A stretch of DNA of 64,000 nucleotides from Vulcanimicrobiota bacterium (GCA_019637395.1 JAHBVR010000002.1:195495-259494); one strand, 5' to 3'; shown: positions 41,018 through 50,389, counted from the first letter of the stretch. Program-made: numbers and translations. Notes: a model not told the origin generated them from the letters alone.

Positions 41018-42298
41018 ATGACGGATAAGGCGACCTTTGTTGCAAATCTCGAAAAGAGCTGGGCCGAAGACGCCCGCTGGAAGGGAATTCAGCGTCGTTA
41101 TTCGGCCGAGGACGTCTATCGTCTGCGCGGTTCCTACGACATTGAATATAGTCTGGGCCGGTTGACTTCCGAGCGCCTCTGGAGCTTGATGCACAGCGAA
41201 GATTACGTCAACGTGCTCTCGGCTATCACCGGCAACCAGGCCATTCAAGAAGTGAAGGCGGGCCTGAAGGCCATCTATGTCAGCGGCTGGCAGGTGGCCG
41301 CCGACGGTAACAACGCGCTGCACATGTATCCGGACCAGAGTCTCTATCCCAGTGACTCGGTGCCGTTGCTGGTCCGTCGTATCAACAACGCGTTGTTGCG
41401 GGCCGATCAAATTCATCACATGCAGGGGGATCACAGCACTCACTGGCTGGCCCCGGTGGTGGCCGACGCCGAAGCCGGTTTCGGTGGTCCGCTGCACGCC
41501 TTTGAGATTATGAAGGACATGATCGAAGCCGGCACGGCCGGCGTCCACTTTGAGGATCAGCTGGCCTCGGTGAAAAAGTGCGGCCATCTCGGCGGCAAAG
41601 TCCTCGTTCCCACTCGGGAATTCGTCGACAAGCTGGTGGCCGCGCGTCTGGCCGCCGACGTGTGCGGCGTGCCTACCGTGCTGATTGCGCGCACCGACGC
41701 CAACAGCGCCAATCTGCTGACCAGCGACATCGATCCGTACGATGCCGAATTCCTGGACGGCTCACGCACCCATGAAGGTTTCTTCGGCGTCAAGATGGGC
41801 GTCAAGCAGGCCATCAGCCGCGGTCTGGCCTACGCTCCTTACGCCGACCTGATCTGGATGGAGACGGGCAACCCCGATATCGCCGAAGCCAAGGAGTTCG
41901 CCGAAGCCATTCACGCGAAGTTCCCCGGCAAGCTGCTGGCTTACAACTGCTCGCCTTCCTTCAACTGGCGCAAGAAATTGAGCCAGGCCGAGTGCGAAAG
42001 CTTCCAGCGCGAGCTGGGCGCCATGGGCTACAAGTTTCAGTTCGTCACGCTGTCCGGCTTCCACCAGCTCAATTATGGCATCTTCAAACTGGCTCAGGAA
42101 TACAAGCAGCGTGGCATGGGCGCTTACTCCGACCTGCAACAGTTGGAATTCGCGGCCGAGAAGGAAGGCTACGAAGCGGTCAAGCACCAGCAATTCGTAG
42201 GCACCGGCTACTTCGACGAGGTCACTCAGGTGGCCACCGGTGGACAATCCTCCGTCACCGCCCTGGCCGGCTCCACCGAAGCCGAACAATTCCATTGA
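41018..42298 (+). CDS. aceA: Isocitrate lyase
   Basis: This enzyme splits isocitrate into succinate and glyoxylate, the entry to the shunt completed by the gene upstream. The catalytic signature [10 protein letters not shown], the N-terminal WQVAADGNN and the C-terminal [10 protein letters not shown] are present. At 426 residues it is the short prokaryotic form. GGGGGT a few bases before ATG 41018 is the ribosome binding site. Confidence 0.97.
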   Translation: MTDKATFVANLEKSWAEDARWKGIQRRYSAEDVYRLRGSYDIEYSLGRLTSERLWSLMHSEDYVNVLSAITGNQAIQEVKAGLKAIYVSGWQVAADGNNALHMYPDQSLYPSDSVPLLVRRINNALLRADQIHHMQGDHSTHWLAPVVADAEAGFGGPLHAFEIMKDMIEAGTAGVHFEDQLASVKKCGHLGGKVLVPTREFVDKLVAARLAADVCGVPTVLIARTDANSANLLTSDIDPYDAEFLDGSRTHEGFFGVKMGVKQAISRGLAYAPYADLIWMETGNPDIAEAKEFAEAIHAKFPGKLLAYNCSPSFNWRKKLSQAECESFQRELGAMGYKFQFVTLSGFHQLNYGIFKLAQEYKQRGMGAYSDLQQLEFAAEKEGYEAVKHQQFVGTGYFDEVTQVATGGQSSVTALAGSTEAEQFH

Positions 42299-42383
42299 GC
42301 GATACCGCAGTGAGGGGAGGGACTCGCCCCTCTCCTCACTGCGGCCCGCAGGGTTCGCCCTTGGGAACGGGAACTGGCAGCCC

Positions 42384-43079
42384 ATGAAACGTACGCTTTC
42401 CTGCTTACTCCTTCTCCAGGCCTGCGCCTGGGCCGAACCCACCACCGACCGCATGTTGCAAATCGCTCGCCAGGAATGGGAGTTCTTTGGTAAACAGACG
42501 ATCGGCAAAGACGGAAAAATCAGCCATGCCGGCCACAAGGAGACCGAAGAAGGCTACTGGCAAAGAGTGGGAATCTATTGGCGCAACGGCGTTTACGAAA
42601 GCTTTACCGGAAAAGACACCGACGAGGCCTGGTCGGCTGCTTTTATGTCTTACGTGATGCGCGAAGCAGGTTTGGGCGGGCGTTTCACTTACTCCGACTG
42701 GCACGCGCATTACATCAATCAGGCCATCGACGGCCGTAGAAGCCATGACCCCGACTGTGCCTTTTACGGTTACCGCCTCAGCGAGCGAGCACCGCAGGTC
42801 GGTGACCTGGTTTGCTATCGGCGCGCCGACGGCATTACCTTTGATGACCGCCCCGAGACCTATCCTTCTCACACGGATCTGGTAGTGGCCGTGCGTCCCG
42901 GGGAGATCGACGTGATTGGCGGGAACGTCCAGGACTCGGTGACGATGAAGACGCTCGCGACCGATGCCCAGGGTCTATTGGTGGATACCAATCAGCAATG
43001 GTTCGCCGTGCTGGGCAATCGCCTGGTCAATCCCCAACTGGTGGAAAGCAAGCCGGGGCGCGAAATCTCACTCCGTTAG
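42384..43079 (+). CDS. Exported DUF2272 protein
   Basis: This 231-residue protein begins with a signal peptide (MKRTLSCLLLLQACAWAE) at ATG 42384. The DUF2272 domain is recognised by DEAWSAAFMSYVMREAG, a Cys-to-Ala variant of the NlpC/CHAP-like nucleophile region, then RAPQVGDLVCYRR and SHTDLVVAV, which would hold the His. The Cys position (WSAAF, commonly WSAAFIS in DUF2272) suggests it is not an ordinary cysteine peptidase. It may bind or cut peptidoglycan. No clear operon partner. Confidence 0.75.
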   Translation: MKRTLSCLLLLQACAWAEPTTDRMLQIARQEWEFFGKQTIGKDGKISHAGHKETEEGYWQRVGIYWRNGVYESFTGKDTDEAWSAAFMSYVMREAGLGGRFTYSDWHAHYINQAIDGRRSHDPDCAFYGYRLSERAPQVGDLVCYRRADGITFDDRPETYPSHTDLVVAVRPGEIDVIGGNVQDSVTMKTLATDAQGLLVDTNQQWFAVLGNRLVNPQLVESKPGREISLR

Positions 43080-43101
43080 GATCAGGGGAAGGGGGCCCAG
43101 C

Positions 43102-43878
43102 TTGCCTAAGAATAAGAACTTCTCCATCATTCGCAACGTCGAGAATTGTTTCTTTTACCCGGGCCGCATCTGGATGGCGGAGTTTCGCCAGATCGCCGGG
43201 ATGAGCGGGGCGACTTTCCAATCCCACTTAGAGTCCGGCTATTTCTCGCGGGGCCTGGATTTTTATAAGCCGATCTGCAGCACCTGCCAGGAGTGCATTC
43301 CGGTGCGCCTGCCGGTGGCCGATTTTCGCCCCAGTAAGAGTCAGCGCAAACTCTGGCGCCAGAACTCCGACCTGGAAGTACGCCTGGCCAAGCCAGTTTA
43401 CAGCGACCAGCGTCTCGACCTCTACGCGCGCTATCACCGCAGCCGTTGGGGCTGGGTCAGCGTCGACGCCGAGATCCTGCGCCCGCACTTTCAAGAGCAT
43501 CTCATCATCGATTGGGGGGACGCCTGGGAACTTTCTTACTGGCTGGACGGCCAATTGATCGGCTTCGGATTGGTGGATGAAACCCCTCAGGGAGCCAATT
43601 CCCGCTACTTTGTCTACGAGCCGGAGCTGGGCAAACGCGGCCTGGGCATCTATAGCCTGATGCGCGAAATCGAGTGGTGCCAACAGCGCGGCAAGGAATT
43701 TCTCTACCTGGGCATGTACGTGGCCAGCTCGCCCAGCATGAGCTACAAAGTCGACTTTCGGCCCTTTGAGCTGCGCCTGCCGGGCGGCGCCTGGGTCCGA
43801 GTGGAGGATCGCAAAGGGATCGAAGGCCTCATGCCAAAACGGAGGGGGGTCCAAGGGGGCGACGGAGTCCCCCCTTGA
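43102..43878 (+). CDS. bpt: Aminoacyl-tRNA-protein transferase (ATE1/Bpt family)
   Basis: This is a predicted leucyl/arginyl-transferase that adds an amino acid to N-terminal degrons. The N-terminal ATE domain has the Cys cluster CSTCQECIPVRLPVADFRP, and the C-terminal GNAT-like part includes YFVYEPELGKRGLGIYSL and YLGMYVASSPSMSYK. I choose TTG 43102, with GGGGG 6 bases upstream, giving 258 residues. The last dozen or so codons (KRRGVQGGDGVPP) lie inside a copy of an intergenic repeat that also supplies the stop codon, so the original C-terminus has been replaced. Confidence 0.85.
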   Translation: MPKNKNFSIIRNVENCFFYPGRIWMAEFRQIAGMSGATFQSHLESGYFSRGLDFYKPICSTCQECIPVRLPVADFRPSKSQRKLWRQNSDLEVRLAKPVYSDQRLDLYARYHRSRWGWVSVDAEILRPHFQEHLIIDWGDAWELSYWLDGQLIGFGLVDETPQGANSRYFVYEPELGKRGLGIYSLMREIEWCQQRGKEFLYLGMYVASSPSMSYKVDFRPFELRLPGGAWVRVEDRKGIEGLMPKRRGVQGGDGVPP

Positions 43879-43923
43879 TTCTTGAAGGAGGGGGGTCCAA
43901 GGGGGCGACGGAGTCCCCCTTGA
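43841..43923 (+). repeat. Two copies of a GC-rich hairpin repeat
   Basis: Copy 1 (43841-43878) and copy 2 (43887-43923) are identical apart from one C, separated by 8 bases. Each contains a stem AAGGGGG / CCCCCTT around a 9-base loop, preceded by GGAGGGGGGTCC. The form is that of a short dispersed repeat (a REP- or MITE-like element). Copy 1 forms the end and stop of the transferase gene. Copy 2 lies 18 bases before the next start codon. Confidence 0.85.
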
Positions 43924-43941
43924 AAATTAAAGGCGGGCTCC

Positions 43942-45051
43942 ATGCCAAAGAAACGAGTCTTAGTTCTATCCGCCTCGGTGGGAGCCGGGCATCTGCGCGC
44001 CGGGGAGGCGCTGGCCGTGGCCGGCCAGAACAGCGAGCTGGAAGTCGTTCATCAAGACGTGCTGGAACTCATGCCGCGTCCTTTCCAGAAGCTCTACCGC
44101 GATGCCTATCTGGATATGGTCGGGCGGGCGCCGCAAATCTTCGGCTGGCTCTACGAACTGACCGATAAACCGTTTCAGGAGGATATCCTGCGCCAGGCCT
44201 TCGAGGAAGCCAGTGCCGGCAAGTTCTATGAGTTTGTCGACAAGTTCAACCCCGACCTGGCCCTGTGCACTCACTTTCTCCCCAGCAGCCTGATCCATAA
44301 GCGCCGCAAGAAGGGAAAGTTTGCTCACACACTGGCTACCGTGGTCACCGATTTCGATGTCCACGGCATGTGGCTGGCCACTCCGTCGGATCACTACTTC
44401 GTGGCCGTCCCGGAGGCGCGGGCCTACCTGAAAACCTTCGGTATTTCGGGCCGGGCCGTCAGCGTCACCGGCATCCCCACTCACCCGGTTTTCGCGCAGG
44501 CTATGGACCGGTCCAAGGTGTCGGCGCGTCTGGGAGTGCGCTCGGACCTGCCCACCCTGCTGATCTCGACAGGGGGATTTGGCGTAGGCAGCGTCGGCCA
44601 GATCCTGGAAGCCTTGCGCGAGCTGACCACGCCCGTGCAGATCGTGGCCGCCTGCGGGCGCAACGACGAGCTGCGCCAAAAACTGCAGCAACAGTTCGCC
44701 GGTCAGGAAAATCTCCATATCATCGGCTTCACCAAAGCCTTTGATGAGTACATGACCTGTGCCGACTTGATGTTGGGCAAGCCGGGCGGTCTGACCACCT
44801 GGGAGTCTTTCGTGAAAGGACTGGCCTGGGTGGTCATCAACCCCATCCCTGGCCAGGAAGAGCGCAATACTTATCACTTGCTCGAAGAAGGGGTGGGTAT
44901 CTGGGCCTACCAGGCGCGCACACTGGCTTTCAAGGTCGACCAGATGCTCAAAGAGCCGGGTCGCCTCGAACAGATGCGCCAGAATTCGCGGCGCCTGGCC
45001 CGGCCGCGGGCGGCTCAGGAGATTCTCGAAGTCTGCCAGGATCTATTGTAA
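43942..45051 (+). CDS. GT28 glycosyltransferase (MGDG synthase / UgtP-like)
   Basis: This processive diacylglycerol glycosyltransferase-like enzyme of 369 residues probably makes membrane glycolipids. The N-terminal block VLVLSASVGAGHLRAGEAL is the acceptor-side hallmark of MGDG synthases. The donor domain includes LLISTGGFGVG and LGKPGGLTTWES, the nucleotide-sugar contact, then PIPGQEERNTYHLLE. ATG 43942 follows the second repeat copy, and the ribosome binding site is the GGCGGG region. The last 9 bases overlap the next, convergent gene. Confidence 0.88.
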   Translation: MPKKRVLVLSASVGAGHLRAGEALAVAGQNSELEVVHQDVLELMPRPFQKLYRDAYLDMVGRAPQIFGWLYELTDKPFQEDILRQAFEEASAGKFYEFVDKFNPDLALCTHFLPSSLIHKRRKKGKFAHTLATVVTDFDVHGMWLATPSDHYFVAVPEARAYLKTFGISGRAVSVTGIPTHPVFAQAMDRSKVSARLGVRSDLPTLLISTGGFGVGSVGQILEALRELTTPVQIVAACGRNDELRQKLQQQFAGQENLHIIGFTKAFDEYMTCADLMLGKPGGLTTWESFVKGLAWVVINPIPGQEERNTYHLLEEGVGIWAYQARTLAFKVDQMLKEPGRLEQMRQNSRRLARPRAAQEILEVCQDLL

Positions 45052-45612
45052 CCGGTCCGGAGTCTGACCATGCAGCGTGACGATGGCGGCATCGATCAGT
45101 CCTAGCGAATAGCCGGTGCGGAAAGTTTCCGCCATAGCCCTCTGAGTTTGGGCGTCGCCTGAGCCGGGACGGGCCAGGAACTCGACGTTTTCTTCTTCGG
45201 TGGCGCGGTTCAGGTACTTTCCATAGCCGGCCTGCAACTGCAAGGCGTCCGCATCCAGTTGCCGCCACTCCCCGTCCGCCACCTCGAGGGCCTGGCGCAA
45301 TCTCAAGCTTTCTGAAGCCAGCGGTGCTTCTTTCAGCCGGTAGAGAAACAATCCGTCCAGGGCCCCGCAAAGCAGTCCGGCGGCCAGACTTTCCAAGCTG
45401 TAGTTCCGTATCCAATCGGCCCGCTGACTCCAACGCAAGTTTTCCAAGAGAGGGAAAAGCTGGTTTTGCAGGCTCCTGGACAGACCCCGATGGGGCCAAA
45501 CGTCGGGTTGCTCCAACAACCATACATCCAGTTCATAAAAAGCTTGTAGAGGCGGACGGGGGAGCAGCAGGTACGCTGGCTCGCCGCGTAATCCAAATCC
45601 CGATTCGTTCAT
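45043..45612 (-). CDS. Hypothetical helical protein
   Basis: I do not recognise this 189-residue protein. It has no signal peptide or membrane span. It is mostly helical with many Leu and Arg residues, and blocks such as RNYSLESLAAGLLCGALDG and ETFRTGYSLGLIDAAIVTL. It starts at ATG 45612, overlaps the glycosyltransferase gene tail by 9 bases, and diverges from a metallophosphoesterase gene 32 bases away. Codon use is like its neighbours, supporting a real gene. Confidence 0.55.
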   Translation of the reverse strand: MNESGFGLRGEPAYLLLPRPPLQAFYELDVWLLEQPDVWPHRGLSRSLQNQLFPLLENLRWSQRADWIRNYSLESLAAGLLCGALDGLFLYRLKEAPLASESLRLRQALEVADGEWRQLDADALQLQAGYGKYLNRATEEENVEFLARPGSGDAQTQRAMAETFRTGYSLGLIDAAIVTLHGQTPDRLQ

Positions 45613-45644
45613 GCAGGCGTGTTTGTCACCGGTCGGCGAAGGCC

Positions 45645-46328
45645 TTGAGGTTGTTGGAATGGTGTTGGTCCCGTCCGTTGCTGCGGCGCTGCGAGGCCAT
45701 AAGGCTCGGTCTCGAGAGCCGGGTGCGTTTGGCTTATCTCAGCGACCTCCACTGCGCCCCCTGGAGCGGACCCATGCTGCGGCAACTGGCAGTGGAAATG
45801 AAGCGAGCCGCTCCCGACTTGATCTTACTGGGTGGCGACTTGCTCGACCTGCCCTGGGGCCACGCAGGCCTGGTCGAGTGGGCTCGGCAAATGCAGCGGA
45901 TCTGCCCGCTGGCGGCCGTGCCGGGCAACCATGACTGCTGGGTGGGGCTGAAGCGCGTCAAACGGAGTCTGAGTCAACTGCACTGGCTGGACGAAAGCCC
46001 GCTGCTGCTGCCCGGCGGCCTGCGCTTGTGCGGCCGCCCGGAGCAGGGAGCCAGCGCCCAAAGCATTCTGGTGGGACACCAACCCACGGGCGTCAAAGCC
46101 GCCTCCCGGGCGGGCTTTCCGCTCATGCTGTCGGGCCATCTGCATGGTTGCCAGTGGATCTGGTTTGAGTGGAGGGGCCGAGACTATCCGGGAGCCTGGT
46201 TTTTTGCTTATCACGGAGCCCGCTTTCAGGTGGGGCCGACTCTGTTGTTGGTGAGCCGGGGAGTGAGCGATACGTTGCCTTTGCGCATCGCCTGCCCCCG
46301 CGACTACTTGTGGTTGGAGCTGAGTTGA
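45645..46328 (+). CDS. Metallophosphoesterase (calcineurin-like)
   Basis: The conserved metal-site motifs appear in order: YLSDLHCAP, LLGGDLLD, PGNHDC, VGHQP and SGHLHG, so it should be a two-metal phosphoesterase. The family resembles YaeI/UDP-diacylglucosamine hydrolase-like proteins but is short at 227 residues. The start is uncertain. TTG at 45645 gives a basic amphipathic N-terminus (LRLLEWCWSRPLLRRCE); a GTG at 45723 would start right at the first motif. It is one base from the following methyltransferase gene. Because a glycolipid synthase is nearby, a lipid-phosphate substrate is possible. Confidence 0.8.
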   Translation: MRLLEWCWSRPLLRRCEAIRLGLESRVRLAYLSDLHCAPWSGPMLRQLAVEMKRAAPDLILLGGDLLDLPWGHAGLVEWARQMQRICPLAAVPGNHDCWVGLKRVKRSLSQLHWLDESPLLLPGGLRLCGRPEQGASAQSILVGHQPTGVKAASRAGFPLMLSGHLHGCQWIWFEWRGRDYPGAWFFAYHGARFQVGPTLLLVSRGVSDTLPLRIACPRDYLWLELS

Positions 46329-46329
46329 C

Positions 46330-47034
46330 ATGGTAGGTTGGTTTGATACTCCCAACGGCCCGACGCTTGCGGAGCTGGTCCGGCAGGGGTTGAGTTCCAT
46401 CGAAGGCGGTTACGATCGTCTTTCCAGCAAGTTTGATCAGAGCGTCTTCCGCACTCCTGATCCGGTTCTGGACGGTCTGGAGAGCCAGCTCTTCCGTTGT
46501 GGCCGGGCGCTCGATATCGGCTGTGGGACCGGAGCCGTGTTGCAAAGACTGCAAAATTATGCCGATGAGCTGGTGGGAGTCGACTTGAGCCGCAGCATGC
46601 TGGCCCGTGCCCGGGCTCAGTTGGGCCCGGGGCCAACGCTGCTGCGCGGCGATTTTCTGAAAATGTACTGGCAGGAGCATTTTGATTTGATCACCAGCGT
46701 GGGCGTGCTGGGACATATCGCCCCGGCTGACCAGGATGAGTTCTTTCGCCGGGTTTTCAGCGCTTTACGCCCGGGTGGGTGGTTCCTGACGGTGACCGGC
46801 GACCTGCGCCGGCGGCCCTGGGTTTATCTGCCGGCGCTGGCCTTCGATAGCCTGATGCGCGTGCGTAACTTTGTGTGGCGTCCCACCTTCGTCATGTACT
46901 ACCTGAGCTTCGTATTGCCCCGGGCCCGGAACGTATTGGAGCGCCACGGCTTTGTGTGCCAGGTGCTGGACGGCCGCTTTCCGGTGCCCTTCAGCCAGTT
47001 GAAGCTTCTCCTGGCCAGGCGGCCGCTGACCTAA
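46330..47034 (+). CDS. Class I SAM-dependent methyltransferase
   Basis: This 234-residue protein has motif I LDIGCGTGAVLQRL, motif II VGVDLSRSMLARA and a motif IV region LITSVGVLGHIAPADQ. Its last third (RVRNFVWRPTFVMYYLSFV) is hydrophobic, hinting at a membrane-associated or lipid substrate. ATG 46330 lies one base after the metallophosphoesterase stop, so the two are almost certainly co-expressed. The last 4 bases overlap the convergent channel gene. Confidence 0.82.
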   Translation: MVGWFDTPNGPTLAELVRQGLSSIEGGYDRLSSKFDQSVFRTPDPVLDGLESQLFRCGRALDIGCGTGAVLQRLQNYADELVGVDLSRSMLARARAQLGPGPTLLRGDFLKMYWQEHFDLITSVGVLGHIAPADQDEFFRRVFSALRPGGWFLTVTGDLRRRPWVYLPALAFDSLMRVRNFVWRPTFVMYYLSFVLPRARNVLERHGFVCQVLDGRFPVPFSQLKLLLARRPLT

Positions 47035-48419
47035 CTGAAGCGGCTCAGACAAAGCAGAGTCTCCCCGGCGGCTACTTCCCGGCCGCCGGGGTTGATGTGC
47101 AGCTCCCCGGCCGCCTCCTGCACGGCCAGCACAATCAGGCCCTGGCTGGTGGCCAGTTCGCAGACGCACTCGGCAAACTTCTTACCAGCCAGCTTTTCGT
47201 CCACGGCTACCGCCTGGATATTATCGGCTTTGAGCAATTGGTGAAAGAGCCGGGCATTCGACGAATTGAGCGCGGCCTGGGCCAGCAGATGGCCGGAAAG
47301 ATCCTGAGTCACCACTACTTCGCGCACGTGAGCCATGCTCAAATGGTGCTCATTGCCGCTGTTGGAAAGCTCGGCGCAAGTATGCACCCTGGGGTTGAGC
47401 TTATCGATGGTGAGGGCGGCCAGCACAGTGCGCGCGTCGGCATCCTGGCGGCTGCCCCGCGAATTGTCGCAAAACAGCAGGGCCACCGCCGCCTGCGCCA
47501 CATTGGCCTTGCGCAAAACCTCGGCCCGGGTGAAATCTTCCCGCAAACAGACCACCTGGTCGGGCAGCGGGAGCTGGCGAATGCCGGTGAAGTCCTCGCG
47601 CTCAGCGATCAGCACAAAGGCCTTTTCGCGAAAATCGGGGTGCCGCTGCAGGCGGGCCAGCGTGGCCGCCGAGCCGGTATTCCAGCCGCAGACCAGCACG
47701 TGGCCTTCCAGGTCCTCCGGATAGAGTGAGCCCATATTCGTTCCTTCACGCAGTTTTTCGATGAGGTAAACCGAGGCTGTGCCGGTCAGCACCGCGAATA
47801 AGCACAGTCCGGCCAGTTCCAGCAGAAACACCATCACCTTACCGCCCAAAGTCTGGGGGTAACTGGTGATATATTCCGCCGACACCGTGGAAAAGAGCGC
47901 CGACCAGAAAGAATTCTCGATGGTGCTGTAGCCGCTGTGGGCGCTTTCAAACCAGGTCAGACCCAGGGCCCCCAAAGAGACGGCAAAGGCCAGGAAGAAA
48001 CCCAGCAGAATATACTCGCCTCCCCCGTAGCGGAAAAGACGGCGGGTGAGCCGCGTGCGCTTTCCCAGAATACGCACCAGCCGAAAGAGGCGAAAGAGCC
48101 GCAGCAATTTCAGGAAGCGGAAAATGCGGAAAGCCCGGAGCACGGGGACCACCGCCAGAATATCGATCCAATATTCTCTGAGAAACCGGCGCGGCTTGCC
48201 CATGGCCAGAAAGCGCACGGCCAACTCGAGACAAAAAAGCGCGGTGATCGTCTCCTGCACTACCCCGATGGCCAATCGAGTCGAATCCAACCGGGGTAGA
48301 GCTATTTCAGGAAAGAGCAGCGCCAAATTGATCACAATCAGGATAGCCACCGAGACATCGAAGGCTGAATGAGCCTGAATACGCTGGCAGACTCGCGAGA
48401 GGGAACTCAGGCTCTGCAT
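47031..48419 (-). CDS. Voltage-sensor channel with TrkA-N/RCK domains, atypical filter
   Basis: This 462-residue potassium-channel-like protein has six-helix architecture. Visible are S1-S3, an S4 helix with regularly spaced Arg/Lys (RAFRIFRFLKLLRLFRLFRL), a pore helix (ENSFWSALFSTVS) and S6. A TrkA-N/RCK nucleotide-binding domain (GHVLVCGWNTGSAATLARL) and a TrkA-C region follow. The filter expected as TVGYGD reads TVSAEYITSYPQT, so canonical K+ selectivity is not supported. ATG 48419 is preferred; the long upstream extension of the open frame runs antisense through the GH13 gene. The close AGGTG suits this start. Confidence 0.85.
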   Translation of the reverse strand: MQSLSSLSRVCQRIQAHSAFDVSVAILIVINLALLFPEIALPRLDSTRLAIGVVQETITALFCLELAVRFLAMGKPRRFLREYWIDILAVVPVLRAFRIFRFLKLLRLFRLFRLVRILGKRTRLTRRLFRYGGGEYILLGFFLAFAVSLGALGLTWFESAHSGYSTIENSFWSALFSTVSAEYITSYPQTLGGKVMVFLLELAGLCLFAVLTGTASVYLIEKLREGTNMGSLYPEDLEGHVLVCGWNTGSAATLARLQRHPDFREKAFVLIAEREDFTGIRQLPLPDQVVCLREDFTRAEVLRKANVAQAAVALLFCDNSRGSRQDADARTVLAALTIDKLNPRVHTCAELSNSGNEHHLSMAHVREVVVTQDLSGHLLAQAALNSSNARLFHQLLKADNIQAVAVDEKLAGKKFAECVCELATSQGLIVLAVQEAAGELHINPGGREVAAGETLLCLSRFS

Positions 48420-48494
48420 GTCACCTGAAATGCGCCCTTCCAGCCCGATTTCCTGGAGGGGGTCGGCGCGCGTCCCTCCGAAGGGCTTCCTCCC

Positions 48495-49625
48495 GTGATT
48501 ATCGTTCAACTTTTCAACCAGACCTTTGAACAGGTCCGCAAGTCCTTGCCCCGGCTGCAGCGCCTGGGCGTAACTCATGTGCTCATCTCCCCGCCCCAGA
48601 AAAGCCACTCCAGCCGCAGCTGGTGGGCGCGCTATCAGCCGGTGGATTTCACGCGCATTGAAGGGCCGCTGGGAACGTTGACCGAGCTGAAACAACTTTG
48701 CGACCAGGCCCGGGCACGCGGGTTGGCCGTGGTGGTGGATACGGTCATCCATCATCTGAGCAACGAAGGGCGCTACCTGCGCACCCGCGCGGGACGTATC
48801 GAAGCCGCCCAGTATCCACGCTTTTCCACTCCCGATTTCCGCGGCTTGCACCAACTCGGCAAAGGCCGCGGGCTGCCCATTCTGGACACCAATTCGGCCT
48901 GGGTGCGCTCGCAGTTGCGCGACTATATCCACGGGCTCTTCGGGCTGGGCGTGCGCGGCTTTCGCATCGACTCGGCCAAGCACCTGGATCCCCATCTCTT
49001 TCCCTATCTGTTCCAGGGTCTGCCGCCCGTGCTGGTCTTCGGCGAACTGGTCTATGCCAGTCCGCACGACTTCCCCCCCGAGTATTTTCAGAGCATGCGA
49101 GCCTATGATTTCCCCCTGGCCCGCTCGCTCAAAAGCGCTTTCGCCCCCGGTGGCGACCTGGGCCAATTGCTCCAGCCACAGGCGTTGGGAGGGGAGCATT
49201 CGGTGCCCTTCGTCAACCACCACGACCTCGTCAAAAATCGCTCGGCCTTCGACTATTTCCGTATCTCCGACGTGCGTGACCGGCAACTGGCCTATGCTTT
49301 TCTACTGGCCCGACCCGAAGGGGTGCCGCTCGTCTACGGCGGCGACCTGAGAGGTCGCGAGGTCAAGGCCGGTCTTGCCTTCCGCCGCCAGGCCTCGGGC
49401 CGTCCCCTTCATTGGGTGGCGGCCGGGCGCGACGAGGTGGCCGCCCGGGTGGGAGACAATCTGGCTCTGGCCATCAACAAAGCCGGCCGACCCTGGCGCT
49501 TTCACACTCGAATCCGCCCCGGCCACTATATCGACCTGGTTTCCCAGGCGCGCTACTGGACCCATGGAGACCAGTTGGAAATGTGGCTGCCTCCCCGTAG
49601 CGCCGCTTTGCTTGTGCCAGGATAA
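48495..49625 (+). CDS. GH13 alpha-amylase family glycoside hydrolase
   Basis: This is a TIM-barrel alpha-glucan hydrolase or transglycosylase of 376 residues. The catalytic triad is visible: nucleophile Asp159 in GFRIDSAKH, acid/base Glu184 in VFGELV and transition-state Asp244 in VNHHDL. The motif Y-x-P-V-D appears as YQPVDF. There is no signal peptide, so it is probably cytoplasmic and may act on glycogen or trehalose. It is compact, lacking a long domain B, with only a short C-terminal beta domain. The start is GTG 48495. Confidence 0.85.
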   Translation: MIIVQLFNQTFEQVRKSLPRLQRLGVTHVLISPPQKSHSSRSWWARYQPVDFTRIEGPLGTLTELKQLCDQARARGLAVVVDTVIHHLSNEGRYLRTRAGRIEAAQYPRFSTPDFRGLHQLGKGRGLPILDTNSAWVRSQLRDYIHGLFGLGVRGFRIDSAKHLDPHLFPYLFQGLPPVLVFGELVYASPHDFPPEYFQSMRAYDFPLARSLKSAFAPGGDLGQLLQPQALGGEHSVPFVNHHDLVKNRSAFDYFRISDVRDRQLAYAFLLARPEGVPLVYGGDLRGREVKAGLAFRRQASGRPLHWVAAGRDEVAARVGDNLALAINKAGRPWRFHTRIRPGHYIDLVSQARYWTHGDQLEMWLPPRSAALLVPG

Positions 49626-49630
49626 TTGAG

Positions 49631-50389
49631 GTGCGTGCGGAACCGGCCGCCATGGCTTCCCCTTTGTTAGGCGAGTTTCTCGGCACCATGGTTCTCATCT
49701 TGTTAGGCAACGGTGTGGTTGCCTCCGTTTTGCTCAAGGATTCCAAAGCCAACAACGCCGGTTGGATCGTGATCACCGCCGGCTGGGCCTTCGCCGTGAT
49801 GGCGGGGGTTTTCACCTCGATTGCGGCCGGCAGTTCCGATGCCCACCTCAACCCGGCGGTGACCCTGGGCTTTGCCGTCATCTCGGCGGATTTTTCTAAG
49901 CTGGCGGGCTACTGGGCCGCGCAGATGGCCGGGGCTTTTGTGGGCGCCACACTGGTCTGGCTCCATTTCTTTCCCCACTGGGCGCCCACTGAGGAGGCTG
50001 ACCTCAAACTGGCCTGCTTTTCCACCGGTCCGGCCATTCGCGCCCCCCTTTGGAACTTGCTCAGCGAAATTATCGGCACTTTCGTGCTGATGCTGGTGGT
50101 TTTTTCCATCTTTTCCAAGGCCGTCAGCCCGGCCGGTCCGTCGCCGGCCCTGGGGCCTTTGTTGGTGGCCTCGCTGGTTATGGGCATCGGGCTGAGCCTG
50201 GGCGGAACCACCGGTTACGCCATCAACCCGGCTCGCGACCTGGGGCCTCGCCTGGCCCACGCTCTTCTGCCCATCGCCGGCAAAGGCGGTTCGGACTGGG
50301 GTTACGCCTTCGTTCCGGTGCTGGGTCCCTTATTGGGGGCGGCTCTGGCCGGCTTGCTGGTGAACGGGCTCCATCTCCAGGTAGCCTAA
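49631..50389 (+). CDS. Aquaglyceroporin (MIP family)
   Basis: This six-helix channel of 252 residues has both NPA boxes, HLNPAVTLG and AINPARDLGPRL. The Asp after the second box (NPARD) is typical of glycerol facilitators rather than pure water channels. The start at GTG 49631 follows the GH13 stop by 5 bases, so the two may be one unit. ATG 49652 (MASPLLGEFLG) is an alternative, though no ribosome binding site is well placed for it. The last 60 bases overlap the convergent small gene. Confidence 0.92.
   Translation: MRAEPAAMASPLLGEFLGTMVLILLGNGVVASVLLKDSKANNAGWIVITAGWAFAVMAGVFTSIAAGSSDAHLNPAVTLGFAVISADFSKLAGYWAAQMAGAFVGATLVWLHFFPHWAPTEEADLKLACFSTGPAIRAPLWNLLSEIIGTFVLMLVVFSIFSKAVSPAGPSPALGPLLVASLVMGIGLSLGGTTGYAINPARDLGPRLAHALLPIAGKGGSDWGYAFVPVLGPLLGAALAGLLVNGLHLQVA

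Noticed and set aside
43841-43923. Insertion sequence end or phage attachment site
   Set aside because: No transposase, integrase or target-site duplication is visible nearby, so I treat it as a short dispersed repeat only.
47031-49286. Extended reading frame of the channel gene reaching 751 codons on the minus strand
   Set aside because: The extra 289 codons run antisense through the GH13 gene at 48495, which has intact catalytic motifs. An ATG at 48419 with AGGTG fits the channel N-terminus.
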